Under the pieces are notes generated by a model, which saw only the letters and a list, made by a program, of their open reading frames with translations, was not told the DNA's origin and made no database searches. The translations under genes and the position numbers were made by a program. A stretch of 64,000 nucleotides of DNA from CAVQLX01 sp963811605. GTDB taxonomy: Bacteria > Desulfobacterota > Binatia > DP-6. Every line of letters begins with the position of its first letter. Position 1 is the first letter of the stretch. Positions 49,800-58,805 of this stretch are shown in pieces. Location of the stretch: NCBI GenBank assembly GCA_963811605.1, contig CAWESA010000008.1:62001-126000 (forward strand), in the 5' to 3' direction.

Positions 49800-50921
49800 T
49801 CAGGTCAGGTTGTAGAGCTTGGCGGCGTTGAGGGCGCACATCTTGCGCCGCTCGTCGAGCGGGACGTCGCGCATCATGTCGTCGACCACGCGCCGCGTCT
49901 CCGGCCAGTCACAGCCGTGGTGCGGGTAGTCCGTCGACCACAGCATGTTGTCGACGCCGATCACGTGGCGGTTCCGCACCGCGTAGTGGTCGATCATGAA
50001 GGACGAGCGCCAGTTGCGGCGGTAGTAGAAGCTGGGCTCGTGCTCGAGCTTCACCGGCAGCCACCACCGGTTGCGCCACCAGCGGTCGTCGAGCTGCTCG
50101 AGGATGTACGGGATCCAGCCGGTGCCCGTCTCCACGGCCACCCAGACCAGGTCCGGGAAGCGATCGTGCACGCCCGAGCTGATGATCTCCGACATGTCGG
50201 TGATCATGTCGGCGGCCCCGACGGTGGCGAGCCCGGTGAGGTCGTCGCCGCGCACGCCCTTCGGCCTCGGCTTGTTGACCTTCCGCATGACCCGGACGTG
50301 GAAATGCACGGGCACGCCGTTGGCCTGGGCGGCCGCCCAGAACTCGTCGTCCTCGGGCCGAATGGTGGAGCCGACGCTCGGCAAGGTGTTGAGCCAGACG
50401 CCGCGGAAGCCCAGCTCGAGGCAGCGCTCCATCTCGCGGATGGCGGCGTCGACGCCCAGCGCGGGGATGCAGGCGAGCCCGATGAGGCGCGCGGGATCCA
50501 CGCTCATGACCTCTTCGACCAGCCAGTTGTTGTAGGCCTGCACGCCGGCGAGGTGGAACTCGGGATCGGCGTCCGAGAAGAAGTGGCTCATCATGCGGGC
50601 GGAGCCGAAGAGGACCTCGGCGTCGACCCCGTCGAGGTCCTGCTCCTGGAGGCGGGGCTGGCCGCGGAAGTTGCCCTGGTTGGCGGCGGCGAACGTCACG
50701 CCGGTCCAGCGCACCTCCTCGTGCTTGCGCCCTGCGGACGCGTAGATGCCGATCGGCGCCGGCGGGATGTCGGGGGCGAACTGCCACGCCTCGCCGCCCT
50801 CGCCGTCGGAGACCACGCGCGGCACCTTGTCGTGGAACTTCTTCGGGACGTACGTCGTCCAGATGTGCGGCGGCTCGAGCACGTGTGAATCGGCGGAGAT
50901 GAGCTGGTAGTCACGGGGCAT
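49800..50921 (-). CDS. Amidohydrolase-2 family metal-dependent hydrolase (second copy)
   Basis: A 373-residue TIM-barrel hydrolase related to the one at 14595. The N-terminal metal motif is SADSHVLEPPHIW near residue 9, VPVHFHVRVM near residue 205 gives the His pair, and WSTDYPHHGCDWP near residue 330 carries the final Asp. WWRNRWWLPVKLEHEPS near residue 280 is a family feature. It likely acts as a hydrolase or decarboxylase of an unknown organic acid. The ATG at 50921 is preceded by GGAGGA at 9 nt. It is divergent from the B12 radical SAM gene, with a palindrome between them. Confidence 0.9.
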   Translation of the reverse strand: MPRDYQLISADSHVLEPPHIWTTYVPKKFHDKVPRVVSDGEGGEAWQFAPDIPPAPIGIYASAGRKHEEVRWTGVTFAAANQGNFRGQPRLQEQDLDGVDAEVLFGSARMMSHFFSDADPEFHLAGVQAYNNWLVEEVMSVDPARLIGLACIPALGVDAAIREMERCLELGFRGVWLNTLPSVGSTIRPEDDEFWAAAQANGVPVHFHVRVMRKVNKPRPKGVRGDDLTGLATVGAADMITDMSEIISSGVHDRFPDLVWVAVETGTGWIPYILEQLDDRWWRNRWWLPVKLEHEPSFYYRRNWRSSFMIDHYAVRNRHVIGVDNMLWSTDYPHHGCDWPETRRVVDDMMRDVPLDERRKMCALNAAKLYNLT

Positions 50922-50943
50922 CGGACGGGATCCTCCGGGGCGA

Positions 50944-50973
50944 ACCATACGAACAAACGATCGTTCGGTTCAA
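50944..50973 (-). promoter_or_regulatory. Promoter with palindromic operator, amidohydrolase operon
   Basis: On the minus strand -35 TTGAAC (50968-50973), 18-nt spacer, -10 TATGGT (50944-50949). The spacer contains CAAACGATCGTTCG (50954-50967) with a perfect AACGATCGTT core, close to the palindrome at 41311. Confidence 0.5.
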
Positions 50974-50979
50974 GGGGGT

Positions 50980-51009
50980 TTCCGCTGCAGGCCATCTCGA
51001 TGATAGAGG
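50980..51009 (+). promoter_or_regulatory. Leaderless-type promoter of the radical SAM gene
   Basis: TTCCGC (50980-50985), 18-nt spacer, -10 TAGAGG (51004-51009), then 7 nt to the GTG at 51017. Confidence 0.4.
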
Positions 51010-51016
51010 GCGGGTC

Positions 51017-52321
51017 GTGCAGATCGAGCTGATCGCACCGGTGAGCACGGCCTCGGCGTCGTTGCCGCGCCTCGGGCTCGGCATCCTCGCCGCGCTGACC
51101 CCGCCGTCCGACGAGGTGATCTACACCGACGAGGTGGTGGCGCCGTTCGACCTCGCGCGCGACTTGAAGGACGTCGATCTGGTGGGGATCAGCGTCGATT
51201 CGAAGACCGCGCGGCGCAGCTACGACATCGCCGACGCGTACCGTGCGCGCGGCGTCCCGGTCGTGCTGGGCGGCATCCACCCGACGGCGTGTCCCGAGGA
51301 GGCGGCGGCACACGCCGATGCGGTGGTCGTCGGCGAGGCGGAGGACCTGTGGCCGGCGCTGCTCGAGGACGTGCGCGCGCGCCGCCTGCATGCGGTCTAT
51401 CGCCCGCCGTTGCCCGATCTCGCCGGCAAGACCCTGGCGCGGCGCGACCTGTTCCGTGGACGACGCTTCATTCCCTTCCAGGTGCTGCAGACGATGCGCG
51501 GCTGTCCCTACCCGTGCGAGTTCTGCAGCGTCTCCACCGCCAACGGCACCACCATGCGGTTCCGTCCCGCGGACGACGTCCTGGCCGAGCTGGCGACGCT
51601 CGGGAGGCTGATCATGTTCGCGGACGACAACGTGATGATCCATCGCGCCTACGCGAAGGACCTCTTCACGCGCATGATCCCCATGCGGAAGCACTGGATC
51701 GGCCAGTGCTCGCTGGCCGCCGTCCGCCGGCTCGAGAACGTGCAGCTGATGGCGGCGAGCGGCTGCAAGGCGCTCTTCGTCGGCTTCGAGAGCATCGACG
51801 AGGAGACCACGCGCTACACCGGCAAGAAACAGAACCGGCCCTCGGAGTACAAGGAAACGGTCCACATGCTGCGCGAGCACGGCATCTCCGTGTGGGGCAG
51901 CTTCGTCTTCGGCTTCGATACCGACGATGCGGAGGTCTTCGAGCGGACCGCGGAGTTCGCCATCGAGATGCAGCTCACGATGGCCAACTTCTCGATGCTG
52001 TGCCCCTACCCGGGGACGGCGCTCTACCGGCGGCTCGCGGCCGAGGGCCGGTTGACCGATCCGCGCTGGTGGCTGCGCGAGTACCGCGAGGAGGAGGGGC
52101 CGCATTTCGTCCCCAAGCAGCTCACGCGCGAGCAGCTGCGCGATGGCTGGGTGCGCGCCTCGAGCCGCTTCTTCTCCTACGGCTCGATGTGGAAGCGCTG
52201 GGTCGTCCCGCCGCGCTCGAGCTGGATCCAGCGCATCGGATTCTGGCCGCTCAACGTGATGCAGCACCGGGTCGCCCGGGCCCGCGAGGTGACGGTCGGT
52301 GCGCTGCCGGCTGCCGCGTGA
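51017..52321 (+). CDS. B12-binding-domain radical SAM protein
   Basis: A 434-residue class B radical SAM protein. The N-terminal half is a cobalamin-binding Rossmann-like domain (LGLGILAALTPPSDEV, VVLGGIHPTACPEEAA). The 4Fe-4S motif CPYPCEFC (CxxxCxxC) is near residue 165. ASGCKALFVGFESIDEET near residue 248 and GSFVFGFDTDDAEVFE near residue 294 are the SAM-binding strands. The C-terminal part resembles the DUF4070 tail of hopanoid methylase HpnP and related proteins. It likely methylates an unactivated carbon, perhaps of a lipid, but other radical chemistry is possible. The start is GTG at 51017. Confidence 0.9.
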   Translation: MQIELIAPVSTASASLPRLGLGILAALTPPSDEVIYTDEVVAPFDLARDLKDVDLVGISVDSKTARRSYDIADAYRARGVPVVLGGIHPTACPEEAAAHADAVVVGEAEDLWPALLEDVRARRLHAVYRPPLPDLAGKTLARRDLFRGRRFIPFQVLQTMRGCPYPCEFCSVSTANGTTMRFRPADDVLAELATLGRLIMFADDNVMIHRAYAKDLFTRMIPMRKHWIGQCSLAAVRRLENVQLMAASGCKALFVGFESIDEETTRYTGKKQNRPSEYKETVHMLREHGISVWGSFVFGFDTDDAEVFERTAEFAIEMQLTMANFSMLCPYPGTALYRRLAAEGRLTDPRWWLREYREEEGPHFVPKQLTREQLRDGWVRASSRFFSYGSMWKRWVVPPRSSWIQRIGFWPLNVMQHRVARAREVTVGALPAAA

Positions 52322-52325
52322 CGCC

Positions 52326-52709
52326 GTGCCGGCGCAGCTGGACCATCTCATCCTGCGCGTCAACGACGGTCCCGCCAGCGTCGAGTTCTACACCCGCATC
52401 CTCGGATTCGGCTACGAGGGCGAGCGCGGCCCCTTCTCCATCATCCGGGTCACGGACGCACTCACCCTGCAGCTCGCGCCGTGGGGCACGCAAGGCGGCG
52501 ACCACCTCGCCTTCGCGATGACGGCGGCCGAGTTCGAGGAGACGTTCCGGCGCGTGCGCGACGCCGGCATCCCGTACGGCGACGCGTTCCACGCCGTCGG
52601 CAACAACCGGGGGCCGGGCGCCGAGGACGGCTCGCGCGGGCCGGGCGTGGCGGTCTACTTCTTCGACCCGAGCAGGCATCTCCTCGAGGTCCGCCACTAC
52701 GACGGGTAG
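52326..52709 (+). CDS. Glyoxalase/VOC family protein
   Basis: A 127-residue VOC protein. AQLDHLILRVNDGPASVEFYTRILGF opens the fold, GGDHLAFAMTAAEFEETFRRVRDAG starts the second module near residue 57, and FFDPSRHLLEVRHYDG ends it with a metal-ligand Glu. The start is taken as GTG at 52326, 4 nt after the radical SAM stop, because it gives the family N-terminus; upstream in-frame codons would overlap the neighbour. It probably shares a transcript with the radical SAM gene. Confidence 0.88.
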   Translation: MPAQLDHLILRVNDGPASVEFYTRILGFGYEGERGPFSIIRVTDALTLQLAPWGTQGGDHLAFAMTAAEFEETFRRVRDAGIPYGDAFHAVGNNRGPGAEDGSRGPGVAVYFFDPSRHLLEVRHYDG

Positions 52710-52712
52710 CGG

Positions 52713-55049
52713 TCAGCGTCCCAGCTGCCGCAGCGCGACGTCGCCCAGCACGGCCAGGATGATCAGCGGAACCAGGTAGGGCGCGAGCGGCAGCGCCTCG
52801 TGCTCGACTCCGGGCCGGGCCGCCAGCAGCGTCGCCGGCGCGGGATCGATGGCGCCGCCGGTCGTCGCCGCGAGCTGGCCGAGCAGCGCCCGGTTCGGTC
52901 CGACGGCACGCAGCTCGCGGCTCCCGCCCAGGTCGGGCCGGGTCGCCGCGTCCGCCGGGCGCGGCATCGCCCACAGGACGAGCTGCGCCCAGAGCTTTCC
53001 GAATCCTTCCCATCCGACCCACTCGGCCGCGCCCGACTGGAAGTCGACCGGCAGCACCGCGACGCGCCCGAGCTGGTACTGCCAGGTGGCGAGGAGCGGA
53101 TCGCGCCGGCTGCCGGCGTCGAGGTAGAGGCGCAGCTCGGCGTCGTCCTTGAGCTTCGTCGTCGCCCAGCGCGTGACGCGCGGGAAGTCCTCCGGTGCGA
53201 ATCCCGCCAGCATCGGGCCCCACTGCCCGAGGCGGGCCTGCGCGTTCACCATGCTGCCGGGGGCGTCGATCAGCCGACGGGTGTCGCGGATCATCAGCTG
53301 GGGCAGCGCGGTCGCGTCGGCGACGTGATGAAACTCGCCGCCCGTGTCGCCCGCGATCTGCTGGAGCAGCTCGAGGTTCCCGGTATCCTGGCCGATGCGG
53401 ATGGCCGTCACGCTGATGCCGTCGCGTGCCAGATCGGCGATGAGATCCTGATGCTCGTCGGATCGGCGGTTGGTATCCCCGTCGGTGAGCAGGATGATGT
53501 GGCGGACCTGGCGATCGGCGGCGTCGAGGTCGCGGCGCGCGATCGACAGCGCTTCCTTGAAATCGGTCCCGCCGCCGTGTCGCAAGGCACGGATACGTGT
53601 CGCCAGCGCATCCCGTCCGTCGGCGACCGCCGTCAGCGGGCCCAGCTCGTAGGGTTGCGAGTCGAAGGCGATCGCTCCCACCAGATCGCGCGGGCCGAGC
53701 TGATCCAGCACGGCGAGCGCCGCCCGGCGCGCGTACTCCATCTTCTCGCCCTCGCCGCCGGGATCGGGACGCGACGAGAAGCCCATGCTGTTGGAGCGGT
53801 CGATCACGAGCTCGAGCGCGATCGGCTCGCGCTCCTTGGGCTCCGGCGCCTGCGACAGCAGCTCCACCGGGAGCAGGGGCGCCAGCGGGCTGTCGAGCCA
53901 CGCCGGATCGCCGAAGAGGTGGGGGCCGCCGGTGACGATGAGGGCGCCGCCGCGGCTCACCCAGGCGGTCAGCCCCCGGAGCGCCGCCGCCGGCACCTCC
54001 GCCCGCGCCACGTCGTCGAGCACGACGACGTCGTCGGTGGCGAGCCGCGTGACGCGCGCCGACAGCGTGTCCGGCGCCACCGCCTCCACGTGCATGCCGC
54101 GTTCGGCGAGCGCGGCGCCCACCGCCGTCGGCCGGGTGCCGACCACCACGACGTGTGGCGGCGGCGTGACGTCCAGCGACAGGTGCGCCGCCCCCGGTAG
54201 CTCGGGGCCGCCGACCGGCATGCGCAGCGCCGCCGCCAGCACGTGCGTTCCGGCGCCGCGCGCCCGGTAGGGGAGGGCCACGACTGTCAGCCCGGGCAGC
54301 AGCGTGGCCGCGACCTCGCGCGGCGCGCCGTCGTCGGACGCGATCACCAGCGTCGCGTCTGCCGCGGCCGGCATCGTGCTCTCGACCACCGCCTCGAGCG
54401 GGACGACGGTCCGATCCGGTGCGGAACCAGGGGCGAGGACGCGACGGATGACCGCCGGCGGCAGCGCGGTGGCGTCGAGGCCGACCGGGAAGATCGGGAT
54501 CGGCGGGGTCGTGAGCGCCGCCTCGGCGAGCGCGCTGCCGCGCGTCTCCTGCCCGTCGCTCGCGAGCACCACGGCGGCCTGCGTGCCCTCGGGGCAGAGC
54601 GGCGCGGCCAGACGGAGCGCCGCCGCGAGGTCGCTCGCCTCGCCGTCGAGCCCCGCCGACTCGGCGGCGGCGGCCATCGCCTCCCCGCCGGGCGGTGTCG
54701 GCGAGGGCGGGACCACGACGCGCGCGCCGTCGGCGAACGCGATCGCGCCGACGACGTCGCGTGGCCGGAGGGCGGGCGCCAGCGCCGTCATGGCGCGTGC
54801 GGCCGCGTCCAGGCCGGCGCGCCGGACGCTGGACGATACGTCGACCGCAAAGATCACGCAGGCGCCGCCGGCCGGCCGCGGGCGGCGCATGTAGGCGCCT
54901 GCCAGCACGAGGACGAGGCCGGTCGCGGCGATCGTGCGCAGCGCTGCCGCGCGTCCCGAGCGCGGTCGCCGGACGACGACGAGCGCCGCCAGCGGAACCG
55001 CCAGCAGGAGCCAGAGCGCGCGCGGCGCCAGCACACCGAGGTCCGTCAT
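52713..55049 (-). CDS. Double-VWA membrane protein with glutamine-amidotransferase-like region
   Basis: A 778-residue protein. Two N-terminal hydrophobic helices and a terminal one anchor it. The first VWA domain has the MIDAS motif AVDVSSSVRR near residue 68, the second IDRSNSMGFSS near residue 405 with LLTDGDTNRRSDEH near residue 500. Between them is a GATase1-like segment (VVVVGTRPTAVGAAL, then DDVVVLDDVARAEVP near residue 340, and VSRGGALIVTGG). Proteins of this design close MoxR operons and are thought to bind metal-dependent ligands as chaperone-like factors. The start overlaps the preceding gene by 4 nt (ATGA). The last member of a five-gene operon. Confidence 0.85.
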   Translation of the reverse strand: MTDLGVLAPRALWLLLAVPLAALVVVRRPRSGRAAALRTIAATGLVLVLAGAYMRRPRPAGGACVIFAVDVSSSVRRAGLDAAARAMTALAPALRPRDVVGAIAFADGARVVVPPSPTPPGGEAMAAAAESAGLDGEASDLAAALRLAAPLCPEGTQAAVVLASDGQETRGSALAEAALTTPPIPIFPVGLDATALPPAVIRRVLAPGSAPDRTVVPLEAVVESTMPAAADATLVIASDDGAPREVAATLLPGLTVVALPYRARGAGTHVLAAALRMPVGGPELPGAAHLSLDVTPPPHVVVVGTRPTAVGAALAERGMHVEAVAPDTLSARVTRLATDDVVVLDDVARAEVPAAALRGLTAWVSRGGALIVTGGPHLFGDPAWLDSPLAPLLPVELLSQAPEPKEREPIALELVIDRSNSMGFSSRPDPGGEGEKMEYARRAALAVLDQLGPRDLVGAIAFDSQPYELGPLTAVADGRDALATRIRALRHGGGTDFKEALSIARRDLDAADRQVRHIILLTDGDTNRRSDEHQDLIADLARDGISVTAIRIGQDTGNLELLQQIAGDTGGEFHHVADATALPQLMIRDTRRLIDAPGSMVNAQARLGQWGPMLAGFAPEDFPRVTRWATTKLKDDAELRLYLDAGSRRDPLLATWQYQLGRVAVLPVDFQSGAAEWVGWEGFGKLWAQLVLWAMPRPADAATRPDLGGSRELRAVGPNRALLGQLAATTGGAIDPAPATLLAARPGVEHEALPLAPYLVPLIILAVLGDVALRQLGR

Positions 55050-56887
55050 CGCGCCAGCCCCCAGGCCAGCCACTCGAGCGCCAGGAGCGCGGCCGCGGCG
55101 GCGTAGAACCACCAGGACAGATCGGCCCGTCCGCGGTCACCGGAACGAGGAGCCGGGCTGGTGGACGCCGGCCACGAGCCGCCGCCGTCGCGTCCGACGT
55201 CGGATTCGGCGTCGTCGAACAGATTCGCGAGCACCAGGCGCTGCGCTCCCGTCGTCGTGAGCACGCGATGCACGCCCGCCTGCTCGGCGAGCACCACCGG
55301 CGGGTCACCGACGGCGCGCAGGCCGTCCGCAGCGATGATTCCGTCGCCCGTGGTCCGGACCGGCACCCCGGTGGCGAGCGTGATCGGCTCGCCGGCGAGC
55401 GGCCCGGCGAGCCAGCGCAGCGTCGCGAGGGTCAGGAGCGCGAGCGGCATGGTGTCGGACGTCGCCGGCGGGGCGGGCAGCTCCGCCGCCAGGCAGGCGC
55501 GCCGGCGACCGTGCTCCTCGCCGACGATCAGGAACGGGTACGCCGCCCGGCGCGAGGCCGCGGTCACGACCGCCGCACCCCAGGGCGGCAGGAGGAGCTG
55601 CGCGGCGCGCGGCGCCTCGACCGCCTCCAGGTCGCCGAGACTGGCCAGCACGGGGTGGCCGGCATCCCAGTCGACCACCGCGGCGTCGTCGAGCGTGCGG
55701 GCGCTGGGGCACACGTGGTTGCCGGGCGGCGGGGCGACGTAGAGCACCGCGCCGTGACCGTCGTCGTCGGGCGGCGCGAGGCGATCGAACACCGTCACCA
55801 TGCCCGCCGTGGTGGCGACGCCGGCGCGCTCGTCGAGGCCCGCGCGATTCACGACCTCGACGTGTCCGTGCCCCGTGGCGGTGACCAGGGCGCGGAATGC
55901 GGACGCGAAGCCGTCCGACTCGGTGACCACGAGGACGTCGAGCGGTGGGGGCGCGGGCACCCACGCGACCGCGTGGTCGTCGATCCCGAGCGCGTCGTCG
56001 CCCGCGATCCCGATGCGCAGGAGGCCCGGCCCGGGCGGGACGCCGAGCGCGATCCTGCGGGTGCCGCGCGCGGGCAGGTCGATCGCCTGTCGCGTCCAGG
56101 CCGTGTCGTCGAGGCTCGCCGCGATGCTCACGGCCCGCGGCACGCTGCCGAAGTTCCGCACCACCGCCTCCACGTGTATGTCGGGCGGCGCCGCGAAGGG
56201 CGGCGCCTCGACCTGCACGGCGCTGATGGCGACGTTGTCGTCGCGACGGCCGACCGCCGTCCAGTCCACCGCTGCCAGCTCGGCCGGCGCGAGCCCGCTC
56301 GCGGCGGGTGGCAGATCGGTGAAGACGGCGACGCGCGCGCCGGGATGCCGTGCCGCCTCTCCCAGGGCGAGCTGCACGGCAGGTCCGAGTGCGGTGGGGG
56401 TGTCGAGCGGCGTCACGGTCGCCAGCCGCTCGGTGAGGGGTGCGTGCTCGGCGGTCCAGCGCTGCAGGACACGCGGCCGATCCGCCGCGGTCACGAGCAG
56501 CACCGGCGCATCCGACGGGAGGGCGGAGATCAGCGCCTCGGCGCCGCGGCGCGCGAGATCGAAGCGCCGCCCCGCGGCCTCGCGCACCTGCATGCTGGCC
56601 GACACGTCGAGGACGACGGCCACGCCGCCCGCGTCCGCGCCCCCCGGACGCAGGAGGTACGGCCCGACGTAGCCGCCCGCGAGCGCGAGCAGCAGGAGCA
56701 GCCGCAGGACGAACAGCAGATCCGGACGGAAGCGCCGGCGCTCGATGCGCCGCGCCGGGATCTGCTTCCAGAGGAGAAGGCTCGACACCACCGACGTGCG
56801 GGCGCGGCGGGCGAGGAGCGTGAGCGCGACGAGCACGGCGACGCTCGCGAGCGCGAGCAGGCCGAACGGGTTGGCGAGGCCGATCAC
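55046..56887 (-). CDS. BatA-like aerotolerance-regulator VWA protein
   Basis: A 613-residue protein. The N-terminus LANPFGLLALASVAVLVALTLLARR matches the aerotolerance regulator N-terminal region (BatA/BatB), followed by SSLLLWKQIP and a second membrane helix. A VWA domain has VVLDVSASMQVREA near residue 90 with the DxSxS metal site. Beyond it is a long extracytoplasmic part with beta and Rossmann-like segments, and a C-terminal membrane helix (WWFYAAAAALLALEWLAWGLA). Start GTG at 56887 overlaps the DUF58 stop. Likely a periplasmic-facing partner of the MoxR ATPase. Confidence 0.85.
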   Translation of the reverse strand: MIGLANPFGLLALASVAVLVALTLLARRARTSVVSSLLLWKQIPARRIERRRFRPDLLFVLRLLLLLALAGGYVGPYLLRPGGADAGGVAVVLDVSASMQVREAAGRRFDLARRGAEALISALPSDAPVLLVTAADRPRVLQRWTAEHAPLTERLATVTPLDTPTALGPAVQLALGEAARHPGARVAVFTDLPPAASGLAPAELAAVDWTAVGRRDDNVAISAVQVEAPPFAAPPDIHVEAVVRNFGSVPRAVSIAASLDDTAWTRQAIDLPARGTRRIALGVPPGPGLLRIGIAGDDALGIDDHAVAWVPAPPPLDVLVVTESDGFASAFRALVTATGHGHVEVVNRAGLDERAGVATTAGMVTVFDRLAPPDDDGHGAVLYVAPPPGNHVCPSARTLDDAAVVDWDAGHPVLASLGDLEAVEAPRAAQLLLPPWGAAVVTAASRRAAYPFLIVGEEHGRRRACLAAELPAPPATSDTMPLALLTLATLRWLAGPLAGEPITLATGVPVRTTGDGIIAADGLRAVGDPPVVLAEQAGVHRVLTTTGAQRLVLANLFDDAESDVGRDGGGSWPASTSPAPRSGDRGRADLSWWFYAAAAALLALEWLAWGLAR

Positions 56888-57801
56888 CGGCGCATCCGCA
56901 CCAGGCCGATCCGGGCGAGCTCGTCGAGGAGGATGCGCTCGACCGGCCGGTCGCTCACGCACGATGTCCAGGTGGCGCGCTGGCGCAGCGCGACCGCGCG
57001 CAGGGCGTCCTGGTGGGCGGCGAGCAGCTCGGCGTAGCGGGCGAGGACGTCCGGGGTGAGGAAGAGGGCGTGCGCGTCGCCCGATTCGACGTCGACCAGC
57101 TCGCCGTCGCCGAGCGCGCGCGACGGCTCGACCTCGCCGCGCGCCAGCACCTGGAGGAGGTACACGGCATGGCCGCGCCGGCGCAGCGCCGCGACCCCGG
57201 GCTCCAGGCGTTCCGGCTCGAGCAGAAAGTCCGACACCACCAGCGCCGCGCCGCCGTCGGGATGCCGGTGCGCATGGTCGCCGAGCGCCCTGCCGAGCTC
57301 GAGGCCCTGGCATGGCGTGGTGGCGTCGAGCAGGTCGGCCATGGCGACGACGCCGGCGCGCCGCCGATGGACCTGCGACGCGCGCGGCGTGCCGTCCCCC
57401 GCGAGCACCACCAGGCGCGCAGCGTGCCGGCTGGCGATCGCGATCGCGCCCAGCGCCAGCACGAGCTCGCGGGCGACGGCCCACTTGCGATCGTCGCCGG
57501 GTGCCCCCATCGACCCGCTCGCGTCGAGCAGCAGGTGCACGACGACCTCGCGCTCGGCGGTGAAGCGCCGCATGAGCAGCGTGTCGAGACGGCCGAGGAG
57601 ATTCCAGTCGAGGTGGCGCAGGTCGTCGCCCGGGGCGTACGCGGTGTGGGCCTCGACCTCGAGGCCCGACGGCTGCGGCCGTCCGGGAAAGCGGCGCTCG
57701 CCGGGTCGTGCGCCCATCCGCCCGCCGACGTGCAGGCCGAGCCGGGCCGCCAGCGCTCCCAGCCGCGCCGCGGCGGCACGCGCCGGACGCGGTGCGGTCA
57801 T
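56884..57801 (-). CDS. DUF58 (VWA-like) protein
   Basis: A 305-residue DUF58 protein. SGLEVEAHTAYAPGDDLRHLDWNLLGR near residue 46 is the family signature (GDDxRxIDW), and VHLLLDASGSMGAPGDDRKWAVARELVLALG near residue 88 is the VWA metal site. In MoxR operons the DUF58 protein is thought to be the substrate or adaptor that contacts the AAA+ ATPase. ATG at 57801 overlaps the MoxR stop by 4 nt. Confidence 0.9.
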   Translation of the reverse strand: MTAPRPARAAAARLGALAARLGLHVGGRMGARPGERRFPGRPQPSGLEVEAHTAYAPGDDLRHLDWNLLGRLDTLLMRRFTAEREVVVHLLLDASGSMGAPGDDRKWAVARELVLALGAIAIASRHAARLVVLAGDGTPRASQVHRRRAGVVAMADLLDATTPCQGLELGRALGDHAHRHPDGGAALVVSDFLLEPERLEPGVAALRRRGHAVYLLQVLARGEVEPSRALGDGELVDVESGDAHALFLTPDVLARYAELLAAHQDALRAVALRQRATWTSCVSDRPVERILLDELARIGLVRMRR

Positions 57802-58805
57802 CGCCGCAGCCGCGCCGCGGCCCCGAGGACGCGCTCGACCACGGCGCCGGCGTCGACGCCCTCGGTCTCGGCGGCGAAGCTGAGGACGAGCCGGTGATGC
57901 AGAGCTGCCCGCGCCACACCGTCGACGTCCTCGAGGGCGACGTGGGGCCGGCCATCGAGGAGCGCGCGCACCTTGGCGCCGAGAAGCAGCGCCTGCCCGC
58001 CGCGCGGGCTGGCGCCGTAGGCGACCCAGCGTCGCACCTCGGGATCTCCGTCCTTGGTCGGCAGCGTGAGACGGATCAGGCCGGCGACGTAGCGCTCGAC
58101 GTGCGGCGCCACGAGGACGGAGCGGACGAGCTGCTTGAGCGACTCGACGCGAGCGGGAGCGCTCGCCGCGTCGAGCACGGGCCGGATGGCGGCCGCGTCC
58201 GCGCCGGTCGTCGATCCGAGGATGCGCTCCAGCTCGTCCTGCGACGGGTAGTCGAGCTGCACCTTGAACAGGAACCGGTCGAGCTGGGCCTCGGGCAGCT
58301 GGTACGTGCCTTCCATCTCGATCGGGTTCAGCGTGGCCAGGACGAAGTAGGGGGAGGACAACGCGTGCGTCGTCCCCGCGACCGTCACCTGCTGCTCGGC
58401 CATCGCCTCCAGCAGGGCCGACTGGGTCTTGGGCGTCGCACGATTGATCTCGTCGGCAAGCAGGACGTGGGTGAAGATCGGCCCGGGCACGAACAGGAAC
58501 TCGCGCCGGCCGTCCGCCGTCTCGCTCACGATGCGCGTCCCCGTGATGTCGGCGGGCATCAGGTCGACGGTGAACTGGATGCGGCTGAACGTGAGAGCGA
58601 GCGCTTCGGCGAGCGACCGGACGATGAGGGTCTTGCCGGTGCCCGGGACGCCTTCGATGAGCACGTGTCCGCCGGCGAAGAGGCCGGTGAGGATGGTATC
58701 CAGGACCTCCTCGTGGCCGATGACGACGCGGGCGATCTCGCGCCGGACCGCGCCGAACGTGTCCTGGAACTCCCGGATCGCGGCCGCCGCGACGTCGGCG
58801 CTCAC
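57798..58805 (-). CDS. MoxR-family AAA+ ATPase
   Basis: A 335-residue AAA+ ATPase. Walker A GVPGTGKT near residue 52, TVDLMPADITGT near residue 78, Walker B VLLADEINRATPKTQSALLEAMAEQQV near residue 115, sensor 1 LATLNPIEMEGTYQLPEAQLDRF near residue 157, and sensor 2 ASPRGGQALL near residue 285 follow the MoxR plan. MoxR ATPases help assemble or remodel protein complexes, often metalloenzymes or envelope components, with VWA partners. The GTG start at 58805 overlaps the upstream gene (GTGA). Confidence 0.95.
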   Translation of the reverse strand: MSADVAAAAIREFQDTFGAVRREIARVVIGHEEVLDTILTGLFAGGHVLIEGVPGTGKTLIVRSLAEALALTFSRIQFTVDLMPADITGTRIVSETADGRREFLFVPGPIFTHVLLADEINRATPKTQSALLEAMAEQQVTVAGTTHALSSPYFVLATLNPIEMEGTYQLPEAQLDRFLFKVQLDYPSQDELERILGSTTGADAAAIRPVLDAASAPARVESLKQLVRSVLVAPHVERYVAGLIRLTLPTKDGDPEVRRWVAYGASPRGGQALLLGAKVRALLDGRPHVALEDVDGVARAALHHRLVLSFAAETEGVDAGAVVERVLGAAARLRR

